From assembly GCF_023074185.1 (NCBI RefSeq), contig NZ_JADPKY010000126.1:1-64000 (forward strand): a stretch of 64,000 nucleotides of DNA, read 5' to 3'. Below are positions 21,421 to 29,081 of the stretch, in pieces (within the stretch, counting starts at the first letter, position 1; every line of letters starts with the position of its first letter). The translations under genes were made by a program, and so were the position numbers. This DNA is from Bradyrhizobium sp. 132 (GTDB lineage: Bacteria > Pseudomonadota > Alphaproteobacteria > Rhizobiales > Xanthobacteraceae). The notes under the pieces were generated by a model. It saw nothing but the letters and a program-made list of their open reading frames with translations, ran no database searches and had not been told where the DNA came from.

Positions 21421-22134
21421 GATGTTACTTTCCTTCTCTTGTTCTTGGCACAGACCCAGCGACATTGCCGGAATCTGCGACATGACTTTCCTCCGGGCGC
21501 GGCAACATGACGCAATAAATTCCTCGCGAGAATTGCGTGATGTTGCGCACCACGCAGAGCCGCATGCGAAACTTCTGATTTTCATTACACCCTCGTAATG
21601 AAGGCCACACGTTCAGCGTGTGTGCATTGCACCATGGGGGCGGTTGGAGCTGTGAACCGAGGCTGGGTTGGATCGTCTGCCTTGCAGCCGCCCGTCACGT
21701 CGATCCGCCCAGCTCGGAACCAAGCGAATCGCTAACCCCGCGCCCGTCGAAACGTGGCCGCTCGGCCCATAAAATTGAATTTAAATTCATTTTTACTATT
21801 TTTGCTCTCATGCGATTCGCGCATGCGAGACTTGGGTGCAGGTGCTAGACAATCGCCTTGCAAACGAATGAAACGAACATTATTTCGTCTCCAATGGGAA
21901 CCCGGATATATGCGGTAACTCCGTGAATTCACGGTCATTTATAGCGCTCACGCTCCCGTTGCGCCTACCCTTTGGGCGGCAGTGCCTCCGGGTTAATCGT
22001 CCGTTACCGGAGCCATGCGCATAGCGCTTAGCTGCACCGCAACATCGGAACTTCCGCACTGCACCACTCTCACCTATATTCATTTCAACGATGACGCTCG
22101 GGCAAGGGCTGAATCGAACTACAGGAGACTACCA
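21421..22134. other. Palindrome-rich intergenic region
   Basis: These 714 bases hold no credible ORF. They contain several inverted repeats: 21581-21602 (TTCATTAC-N6-GTAATGAA), 21606-21622 (CACACG-N5-CGTGTG), 21777-21788 (GAATTTAAATTC), 21809-21825 (CATGCG-N5-CGCATG) and 21921-21934 (CCGTGAATTCACGG). An AT-rich island lies at about 21770-21800. It lies between the divergent small exported protein gene and the DUF1127 gene. Confidence 0.65.
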
Positions 22135-22287
22135 ATGCTGCTCTCGCTCATCCGCATGATCCAGGCGTTCCGGGACTATCAGCGCAATGTTGCCGAGCTG
22201 TCCCAGCTCAGCGATCGCGAATTGGCCGATATCGGCCTCGATCGCTCGGACATCGCGCGCGTTGCCGCCGGTCAGTATCAGGGCTGA
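22135..22287 (+). CDS. DUF1127 small Arg-rich protein
   Basis: The 50-aa product matches DUF1127: LIRMIQAFRDYQRNVAELSQLSDRELADIGLDRSDIARVAAG. The SD AGGAGA lies seven bases before ATG 22135. Related small DUF1127 proteins in Agrobacterium and other alphaproteobacteria affect phosphate and carbon metabolism and RNA turnover; a specific role here is not shown. Confidence 0.9.
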   Translation: MLLSLIRMIQAFRDYQRNVAELSQLSDRELADIGLDRSDIARVAAGQYQG

Positions 22288-22320
22288 TATCGTTCAGCCC
22301 TTCACCGGACAAACCGATAG

Positions 22321-22339
22321 CGCCCGCCTCGTGCGGGCG
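22321..22339 (+). terminator. Hairpin after the DUF1127 gene
   Basis: Stem CGCCCGC / GCGGGCG with a 5-base loop, followed by TTGT, 34 bases past the DUF1127 stop. Likely a weak intrinsic terminator. Confidence 0.55.
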
Positions 22340-22413
22340 TTGTCGCATCCAGTGGCAGAAAACTCGATCTCGGCGATTCCACTCGTCGCCGAAAAGCGCT
22401 ACCTGTCCGCCCC

Positions 22414-23841
22414 ATGACAGGACCCCAATCCAATTCCGTGCACGTCATCGGCGCAGGCCTTGCCGGCTCCGAAGCCGCCTGGCAGGTGGCCAAATCCGGT
22501 GTGCCCGTGGTGCTGCACGAGATGCGGCCGACCCGCATGACCGAGGCACACCGCACCGACGGACTTGCCGAGCTCGTCTGCTCCAACTCGTTCCGCTCGG
22601 ATGATGCCGCCAACAATGCCGTCGGCCTGCTGCATGCCGAGATGCGCCGCCTCGACTCGCTGATCATGCGTGCGGCCGACGCCAACCAGGTGCCCGCCGG
22701 TGGCGCGCTGGCGGTCGACCGCGACGGCTTCTCCGCGGCCGTCACCAAGGCGCTCAACGACCACCCCCTGATCGAGATCGCCCGCGACGAGGTTGCAGGC
22801 CTGCCGCCGGCCGAGTGGAGCAACGTCATCGTTGCGACTGGTCCGCTCACCTCGGCGCCGCTGGCCGAAGCCATCCGCGAGCTGACCGACGAGAACGCGC
22901 TCGCCTTCTTCGACGCGATCGCGCCGATCGTGCACCGCGAATCCATCGACATGTCGGCAGCATGGTTCCAGTCGCGCTACGACAAGGTCGGTCCCGGCGG
23001 CACCGGTGCCGACTACATCAACTGCCCGATGACCAAGGAGCAGTATGATGGCTTCGTCGCCGCGCTGGTCGCCGGCGAGAAGACCGAGTTCAAGGAATGG
23101 GAAACCAACACGCCCTATTTCGACGGCTGCCTGCCGATCGAGGTGATGGCGGAACGCGGCCCCGAAACCTTGCGCCACGGGCCGATGAAGCCGGTCGGCC
23201 TCACCAATCCGCACGATCCCACCACCAAAGCTTACGCAATCGTGCAGCTGCGCCAGGACAACAAGCTCGGCACGCTCTACAACATCGTCGGCTTTCAGAC
23301 GAAGCTGAAATACGGGGAGCAGCAGCGCATCTTCCGCACCATTCCGGGGCTGGAAAAGGCCGAATTCGCCCGCCTCGGCGGCCTGCATCGCAACACCTTC
23401 CTCAACTCGCCAAAGCTGCTCGACGGCCAGTTGCGCCTGCGCGCGCAGCCGCGGCTGCGTTTTGCCGGCCAGATGACGGGCTGCGAGGGCTATGTGGAAT
23501 CCGCCAGCGTCGGCCTGATCGCCGGCCTCTATGCGGCCGCGGATGCGCGCGGCGAGACACTTGCGAGCCCGCCGGGCACCACCGCGCTTGGATCCCTGCT
23601 CGGCCACATCACGGGCGGCCATATCGAGACCATCGAGCCCGGCACGCGCTCGTTCCAGCCGATGAACATCAATTTCGGCCTATTCCCCCCGCTCGCCAGC
23701 GCACCGACGAAGAAGCCAGACGGAAGCCGGCTGCGCGGGAACGAAAAGACCGTGGCCAAGAAGCAGGCGATGAGCGCGCTGGCGCTCGCCGATCTCGATC
23801 GCTGGATCGCCGATCACCTGCGCATTGCCGCCGCGGCATGA
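22414..23841 (+). CDS. trmFO: tRNA (uracil-54-C5)-methyltransferase, folate/FAD-dependent
   Basis: TrmFO (475 aa) makes ribothymidine at U54 of tRNA using methylenetetrahydrofolate and FADH2. The N-terminal dinucleotide fold VHVIGAGLAGSEAAWQVA, the block LVCSNSFRSD, the catalytic-Cys region near YINCPMTKEQY and the C-terminal GQMTGCEGYVESASVGLIAG are characteristic of the family. The ATG at 22414 has no strong SD. Its TGA stop overlaps the ATG of the next gene (ATGA), so the two are translationally coupled. Confidence 0.96.
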   Translation: MTGPQSNSVHVIGAGLAGSEAAWQVAKSGVPVVLHEMRPTRMTEAHRTDGLAELVCSNSFRSDDAANNAVGLLHAEMRRLDSLIMRAADANQVPAGGALAVDRDGFSAAVTKALNDHPLIEIARDEVAGLPPAEWSNVIVATGPLTSAPLAEAIRELTDENALAFFDAIAPIVHRESIDMSAAWFQSRYDKVGPGGTGADYINCPMTKEQYDGFVAALVAGEKTEFKEWETNTPYFDGCLPIEVMAERGPETLRHGPMKPVGLTNPHDPTTKAYAIVQLRQDNKLGTLYNIVGFQTKLKYGEQQRIFRTIPGLEKAEFARLGGLHRNTFLNSPKLLDGQLRLRAQPRLRFAGQMTGCEGYVESASVGLIAGLYAAADARGETLASPPGTTALGSLLGHITGGHIETIEPGTRSFQPMNINFGLFPPLASAPTKKPDGSRLRGNEKTVAKKQAMSALALADLDRWIADHLRIAAAA

Positions 23842-24938
23842 GTTTTCGACTTCCCAAAGACGACGCCGCAATACTCTCGGCGCGCTGGACCGAGGGCGTT
23901 CTGCTCAAGCGCGACGTGTTCTCGACCGTCGAGCGCGGGCGCTTCCGTGGCGATAACAGCGAAGTCGACGCGGTGCTGCGCCGGCTGGATGAAGTACCGT
24001 GGTGGTCGTTCTTGCTGGCGCGCCATCTGTTCGCCCGAGAGAAGCATGCGCTGGTGCTCGCCAAGGGGCTGAACGTCGGGCCCGAGCTATTGTGGGCCGG
24101 ACGCCGCGCGCTGGCGCGCAGCTTCGTCGACGGCGTTGCGCTGCATCTGGCCAAACCGCACGGCGACCTCGCCTATTTCCGCTCGGCCAAAGCAGCGCTG
24201 CGCCGGCTGCGCCGCGCCGGCATCTGCCACAACGATCTTGCCAAGGAACAGAACTGGCTGGTCGGCCGCGACGGGCTTGCCTACGTGACCGACTTTCAGC
24301 TTGCGGCCTGCTTCAACCGACGCGGTCGGCTCTATCGCGTCCTGGCCTATGAAGACCTGCGGCATCTGCTCAAGCACAAGCGCTCCTATGCACCTGACGC
24401 GCTGACGCCGCGGGAGCGAAAAATCCTGGCGAAGAAGTCGTTCGCCGCCAGCCTCTGGCTCGCCACCGGCAAGAAGGTCTATCGGGCAATCACACGCGGC
24501 CTCTTCAACTTCACCGACCGCGAAGGCGGCGGCCGCCGGCTCGTCAACGACGCGCCGCTGCTGGCGGAGCTGATCCGCAAGAATCCCGCCGTGCGCGACA
24601 CTGCCATCGTCGCCTTTGCCGACCGCCGCTCCGGTGTCGGGCTCTATGCCTTCGTTGAAGCTGATCAGTCCAACCTTGAAGGCCAATTGCGGGACGAGCT
24701 CGCCGCCGCCAAGGGCCCAAAGCCGCCGGAACACATCCAAATCGTGCACGCACTGCCCCGCGATGCCGCCGGCAAGCCGCGCACCGAGATCCTGCAACTG
24801 GTCGCCATGAACCAGCTCGACCTGATCGAGCCGATGATGAAGAACGACCAGGACCGCGCCTTCCTCAAGGACATCCTGGAGCAGCGCAAGAACCTGCGCG
24901 ATCGCTTCAATTTCGAGGCGGACCTGCCGGCGGGCTAG
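23838..24938 (+). CDS. Kinase-like protein fused to an AMP-ligase C-terminal-like domain
   Basis: The 366-aa product has a kinase-like catalytic loop HNDLAKEQNW (H131, D133, N139) and TDFQLA (D152) in place of DFG; I see no clear P-loop or ATP-anchoring Lys. Residues about 249-330 align by eye with the C-terminal domain of the acyl-CoA ligase in this window: NPAVRDTAIVAF, GVGLYAFV, then ALPRDAAGKPRTE with K313 at the ligase catalytic-Lys position. It overlaps trmFO by ATGA. The product may act on a lipid, polysaccharide or adenylate, or be a regulatory pseudokinase. A diverged copy of its 3' end is at 26872-26919. Confidence 0.7.
   Translation: MSFRLPKDDAAILSARWTEGVLLKRDVFSTVERGRFRGDNSEVDAVLRRLDEVPWWSFLLARHLFAREKHALVLAKGLNVGPELLWAGRRALARSFVDGVALHLAKPHGDLAYFRSAKAALRRLRRAGICHNDLAKEQNWLVGRDGLAYVTDFQLAACFNRRGRLYRVLAYEDLRHLLKHKRSYAPDALTPRERKILAKKSFAASLWLATGKKVYRAITRGLFNFTDREGGGRRLVNDAPLLAELIRKNPAVRDTAIVAFADRRSGVGLYAFVEADQSNLEGQLRDELAAAKGPKPPEHIQIVHALPRDAAGKPRTEILQLVAMNQLDLIEPMMKNDQDRAFLKDILEQRKNLRDRFNFEADLPAG
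24885..24932 (+). repeat. Direct repeat, left copy (3' end of the kinase-like gene)
   Basis: Codes RKNLRDRFNFEADLPA at the end of the kinase-like protein. About 38 of 48 bases match 26872-26919 in the same orientation, and the encoded residues match as well. Confidence 0.8.
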
Positions 24939-25024
24939 CACGGTGGACCCGCCTTGAAGCGCCCACATTGGCGATAGAGAAGCGATCGGAGAATTCGGGC
25001 TTGGCGGGAGGGGCTGACGGGGTC

Positions 25025-25597
25025 ATGGGTACTCGGGGAACGATGATGCATCGTGTGGTTGGCAGCCTGGTCGCTGGCCTTCTGCTGCTCGCCACCACGC
25101 CCGCAATGGCCGAATCCCCAGCCGATCAGATCTCGAGCTTTCGCCTCAAGCATGGTGAGGTCCGCGTCGTGCGCGATTCGACCCTCGACCGCATCGCCAT
25201 GGACCAGGCGCGCGCGATGGCGGCGAAGGACGACCTCAGTCACGACGCCCTCGGCCCGTTCAATCGCCGCGTCGCGCCGGCCGGCGCAGGCCGCGCCGCC
25301 GAGAACATCGCCTACGGCTACGACAATTTCGAGAAGACGCTGGGCCAGTGGATCGACTCGTCCGGACACCGCAAGAACCTGCTGCTGCACAACGCCTCCC
25401 GCGTCGGAATCGCGAACGCGAAAACCGCCAGCGGCAAGCGCACCTATTGGGCGATGGTGATCGCCGGCGACTACGAGCCGAAGGGCAAAGGCAAGAAGGA
25501 CAAGGAGCCGCTGGTCGCCGTGAAACGTGAGGCCGCTCCTGCAAGCAAGCCCAAATCCGGCGGCTGTCACATCAAGCTGCTCGGGCTCTGTATCTGA
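25025..25597 (+). CDS. Secreted CAP/SCP-domain protein
   Basis: The 190-aa product has a signal peptide (MMHRVVGSLVAGLLLLATTPAMA) and a CAP domain: LDRIAMDQARAMAAKDDLSHDALGPFNRRV, AENIAYGYDNFEKTLGQWIDSSGHRKNLL, containing the conserved His/Glu cavity residues. A Lys/Gly-rich linker and a terminal GGCHIKLLGLC Cys pair follow. ATG 25025 (GGGAGGGG upstream) and ATG 25043 are both possible starts. CAP proteins are extracellular; the activity of bacterial members is largely unknown. Confidence 0.85.
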   Translation: MGTRGTMMHRVVGSLVAGLLLLATTPAMAESPADQISSFRLKHGEVRVVRDSTLDRIAMDQARAMAAKDDLSHDALGPFNRRVAPAGAGRAAENIAYGYDNFEKTLGQWIDSSGHRKNLLLHNASRVGIANAKTASGKRTYWAMVIAGDYEPKGKGKKDKEPLVAVKREAAPASKPKSGGCHIKLLGLCI

Positions 25598-25687
25598 GGC
25601 GAACTCAGGCATTGCCGGCGGCCATCTTGCTCGCACTCCTCCACGCGCCTAATTCATGCATTGAGATCGCGAGAAGCGGAGGCGCAA

Positions 25688-26866
25688 TTGATCGACATCG
25701 AGCGAATACGTGCCGATACGCCAGCTACCTCCCGGCTTGCGTACCTTCACAACGCAGGGGCGGCTCTCATGCCGGCTCCCGTTGTGGAGGCCATGAAGCG
25801 GCATATCGATCTGGAGAGCGAGATCGGAGGTTACGCTGCGGCCGACCGGGCGTTCGATCGGCTGGAAGCGGTCTACGGCTCGGTCGCGCGCCTGCTGAAT
25901 GCCGCGCCGGATGAGATCGCGCTCATGGAGAACGCGACGGTGGCCTGGCAGATGGCGTTCTACGCATTTCGGTTTCGCGAGGGCGACCGGATCCTGACCG
26001 CCGAGGCGGAATACGCTGCCAATTATGTCGCCTTTCTTCAGATCGCCAAGCGCACAGGCGCGATCATCGAGGTCGTGCCGAGCGACGCCAACGGCGAACT
26101 CGACGTCCACGCGCTCGAACGCATGATCGACGAGCGCGTGAGACTGATTGCGATCACCTGGGTTCCGACCAATGGCGGGCTGGTCAATCCGGCTGCAGCC
26201 GTCGGCAAAATCGCGCGAGCGCGAGGCATTCCCTATCTGCTCGACGCCTGCCAGGCGGTCGGACAGATGGCGGTCGATGTCGAGGCCATCGGCTGTGACA
26301 TGTTGTCGGCGACTGGTCGCAAATTCCTGCGCGGCCCGCGCGGCACCGGCTTTCTCTACGTCCGCCGGGAGATGCTGCAACAGCTCGAACCGCCGATGAT
26401 TGACCACTTCGCCGCGCCCTGGGTCTCCCGGGATGCTTACCGGCTGCGTAACGATGCGCGCCGGTTCGAGACCTGGGAGAACAATTACGTGGCGCGTCTG
26501 GGACTGGGTGCGGCTGTCGATTATGCCTTCGACATCGGAATAGGCCCCATCGAGCAGCGCTGCCGCATGCTGTCGGACCGTCTCCGGGGCGGCCTCGCGT
26601 CCGTTCGCGGCATCAGCATTCGCGACCTCGGACGCGCTCCAGGGGCCATCGTCAGCTTCACGATGGAAGGGTACGAGGCGGAAGCGGTCGTCAGTGATGC
26701 GGCCGCAGCCGGCATCACTATCGGTGCCTCAGATCCGTCGAGCACGCGCATCGATGCCGAAATTCGCTCGCTGCCGCCGGTGGTGCGGGCATCCCCGCAT
26801 TACTACAACACGGAAGTCGAGATCGATCGGCTGATCGCCCATTTGGCGGGTTTGGTGCCGCGATAG
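25688..26866 (+). CDS. Class V PLP-dependent aminotransferase
   Basis: The 392-aa product belongs to the class V/cysteine-desulfurase fold: HNAGAALMPAPVVEAMKRHI at the N-terminus, ITWVPTNGGLVNP, PYLLDACQAVGQM with the PLP-contacting Asp, and the Schiff-base Lys in SATGRKFLRGPRGTGFLY. It lacks the Cys loop of desulfurases. TTG 25688 is preferred as start because GCGGAGG lies five bases ahead; an upstream TTG at 25661 is possible. Substrate unknown; similar proteins are found in ergothioneine and amino-acid catabolic pathways, but no partner genes are here. Confidence 0.85.
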   Translation: MIDIERIRADTPATSRLAYLHNAGAALMPAPVVEAMKRHIDLESEIGGYAAADRAFDRLEAVYGSVARLLNAAPDEIALMENATVAWQMAFYAFRFREGDRILTAEAEYAANYVAFLQIAKRTGAIIEVVPSDANGELDVHALERMIDERVRLIAITWVPTNGGLVNPAAAVGKIARARGIPYLLDACQAVGQMAVDVEAIGCDMLSATGRKFLRGPRGTGFLYVRREMLQQLEPPMIDHFAAPWVSRDAYRLRNDARRFETWENNYVARLGLGAAVDYAFDIGIGPIEQRCRMLSDRLRGGLASVRGISIRDLGRAPGAIVSFTMEGYEAEAVVSDAAAAGITIGASDPSSTRIDAEIRSLPPVVRASPHYYNTEVEIDRLIAHLAGLVPR

Positions 26867-26871
26867 CAAGG

Positions 26872-26919
26872 CGCAAGAACCTGCGCGACCGAATCAAGTT
26901 CGAAGCCGATCCGCCGTCG
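26872..26919 (+). repeat. Direct repeat, right copy (relic of the kinase-like gene 3' end)
   Basis: Begins five bases after the aminotransferase stop. In one frame it reads RKNLRDRIKFEADPPS, near-identical in protein to the tail of the kinase-like gene (RKNLRDRFNFEADLPA). It has no start and is non-functional on its own. Confidence 0.8.
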
Positions 26920-26935
26920 CCCCAGCACATGGCCT

Positions 26936-27397
26936 TCAACCTTTCGTTGTCAGCGCCGACAGCTGGTCGGTGTCGAAGCGGGCGCGCAATTCACTGATGG
27001 CTTTCGCGTCCGGGGCTCCGTTTGCGGTCAGCTTGGCCAATTCTTCGAAGTAGCGTTCGTGTCCCGGTGGAGAGACCGTCATGAGCACGCGCGCGGGCTT
27101 CTCGCTGACGTTGGTGATGTTGTGCGGGACGCCGGGCGGGATGAAGAGATAGGTCCCCGGTGCCGCTCGGACGACTTCGTCACCGACATGCCATTCGCAC
27201 TCGCCCTCTAGCATGTAGAAGGTCTCTTCCTGCACGCGATGAACGTGCCGGCCTGTGGCGAACCCTGCCGGTATCGTCCAGTCGAACATGCTGGTGTGCT
27301 TTGTATGTTCGCCGGTTACCAGGAAGGCCATCGGTTGACCGCGCAGCATGATTCCCTTGGTCTCGCCGGGCCTGCGGATGAGCGGTTTGGCGTTCAT
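26936..27397 (-). CDS. Cupin-domain protein
   Basis: The 153-aa product has a single cupin barrel with the metal-ligand motifs TGRHVHRVQEETFYMLEGE (His, His, Glu) and PPGVPHNITNVSEKP (second His). The frame extends upstream to 27754, but ATG 27397 has GGAGG six bases ahead and begins the domain. It is divergent from the regulator gene at 27525, which may control it. Relatives are small quercetinase-like or ectoine-synthase-like proteins; function unassigned. Confidence 0.88.
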   Translation of the reverse strand: MNAKPLIRRPGETKGIMLRGQPMAFLVTGEHTKHTSMFDWTIPAGFATGRHVHRVQEETFYMLEGECEWHVGDEVVRAAPGTYLFIPPGVPHNITNVSEKPARVLMTVSPPGHERYFEELAKLTANGAPDAKAISELRARFDTDQLSALTTKG

Positions 27398-27524
27398 GTG
27401 ACCCTCCATGGCTTGGTGCGGCTCTGCCTGAAAACTGCGCCATTGTGATCCAGCGGCTCCTGAAAGTGGTGAAGCCGTTCGGAAAACATTGCAAAAAACC
27501 TCCGAAATGTGCCCTTCTTTGGCA

Positions 27525-29069
27525 ATGGCCATGATCCTTGAATTTGGTCCATTCCGTCTGGACGCCGATGCAAGAATCCTTTTCCACGGTGCCGAGCCGA
27601 CCCCCCTCGGCCAGCGAGCCGTCCTGCTCTTGGCCCTGCTCGTGCGACGGGCCGGCGCGCCGGTGTCCAAGGAAGCCTTGATCGAGGCGGCGTGGCCCGC
27701 CCAGGCAATCGAAGACAGTAATTTGACCGTCCAAATCGCTGCTGTGCGGCGCATTTTGGCGGATATCTCTGGAGAGGCCCGCTGGATCGAGACCCTGCCG
27801 CGGCACGGCTATCGCTATGTGGGTCCCTCCGTTGCGACGTCCCAGCGGGATCACGCATCCGCAGCGCCATCGCTGATGTTGCCTGACAGGCCGTCAATCG
27901 CAGTCTTGCCCTTCGCGAACCTGAGCGGTGATGCAGAGCAGGACTACTTTGCCGACGGGATGGTCGACGACATCATCACCGGACTGTCGCGCATCAACTG
28001 GCTGTTCGTGATCGCGCGGAATTCGACGTTCATTTACAAGGGCCGTGCGGTGGACTTGAAACAGGTCGGCCGCGAGCTTGGCGTCCGGTATGTGCTGGAA
28101 GGCAGCGTCCGGAAGACCGGCACAACGGTCCGTATCACAGGCCAGTTGATCGATACGTCGACCGGCGGGCATGTGTGGGCCGAGCGCTACGACCGCCGGT
28201 CCGAGGACGTTTTCGCCCTCCAGGATGACATCGCCCTATCGGTCGTCGGCGCCATTGCGCCGAGCCTGCGGCGCGCCGAATTCAACAGGGTCAAGCGCCA
28301 ACGGCCCGACAGCCTCGATGCTTATGATCTTGTCCTGCGGGCCCAGCCGGATGTCGATTCCGGAATGCCTGAGCAGGTCACGCAGGCCCTTGTGCTGCTC
28401 GCACGTTCGATCGCGCTAGAGCCTACTTATGCGCTAGCGCGCGGCAATGCCGCAATGTGTCACCATTGCCTGTTCCTTCGAGCCGGTTTGCAGGAGGTCA
28501 ATCGGGCCGCGTCTATCCATCATGCTCGGTCGACCCTGATCCACGGACAGGATGACGCGCTTGCTCTCACCCTTGCGGCTTTTTCGATCGGCATGGATGG
28601 GCACGATCGTTCCGCAGCATTCACTGCACTCGACGCCGCACTCGCCATCAGCCCATCATCGGCGCTGACCTACATCCTCGGCAGCGTCATGCTCGGTTGG
28701 GGCGGCGAAGCCGACCGCGCCATCGAGTGGAGCGAAAGCGGCGTGCGGCTCAGTCCGTTCGATCCCTGGGCTTTTGCTGCGTTCGACGCGCAGGCCATGG
28801 GTCACTTCCACCGCGGTCGATATGAAGAAGCCTGTCGTGCGGCCTACCGGTCGGTTCAGGCCAATCCTCGACATAGCATTACCTATGTGCAACTGGCCGC
28901 GGCGCTCGCAAAGCTCGGACGTCTGGAAGAAGCGAGGGCGGCGGCCGCCCGGGTACTCGAGTTGCACCCGACGTTCCGCTACAGTCGGCAGTTCTCAGGC
29001 GTCAACTGTTCCCCGGCGCTTGCGTCGTCCCTTGGCGAGGCGCTTCGTGCCGCCGGCCTGCCGGAATAA
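27525..29069 (+). CDS. CadC-like winged-helix regulator with TolB-like and TPR regions
   Basis: The 514-aa product begins with an OmpR-type winged helix (FGPFRLDADARILFHG, ALIEAAWPAQAIEDSNLTVQIAAVRRIL, IETLPRHGYRYVGP; residues about 5-100). Then comes a domain typical of CadC/adenylate-cyclase-associated proteins (SIAVLPFANLSGDAEQDYFADGMVDDIITGLSRI ... VRYVLEGSVRKTG, VWAERYDR) and a C-terminal TPR stretch. No membrane segment is evident, so it is cytoplasmic. It probably binds the 128-bp space shared with the cupin gene. Alternative starts are at 27507 and 27531. Confidence 0.88.
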   Translation: MAMILEFGPFRLDADARILFHGAEPTPLGQRAVLLLALLVRRAGAPVSKEALIEAAWPAQAIEDSNLTVQIAAVRRILADISGEARWIETLPRHGYRYVGPSVATSQRDHASAAPSLMLPDRPSIAVLPFANLSGDAEQDYFADGMVDDIITGLSRINWLFVIARNSTFIYKGRAVDLKQVGRELGVRYVLEGSVRKTGTTVRITGQLIDTSTGGHVWAERYDRRSEDVFALQDDIALSVVGAIAPSLRRAEFNRVKRQRPDSLDAYDLVLRAQPDVDSGMPEQVTQALVLLARSIALEPTYALARGNAAMCHHCLFLRAGLQEVNRAASIHHARSTLIHGQDDALALTLAAFSIGMDGHDRSAAFTALDAALAISPSSALTYILGSVMLGWGGEADRAIEWSESGVRLSPFDPWAFAAFDAQAMGHFHRGRYEEACRAAYRSVQANPRHSITYVQLAAALAKLGRLEEARAAAARVLELHPTFRYSRQFSGVNCSPALASSLGEALRAAGLPE

Positions 29070-29081
29070 CGGTCGCGCCAA

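Noticed and set aside
23097..23837. Upstream extension of the kinase-like ORF inside trmFO
   Set aside because: The extension is the out-of-frame shadow of trmFO; ATG 23838 overlaps the trmFO stop and gives the conserved protein.
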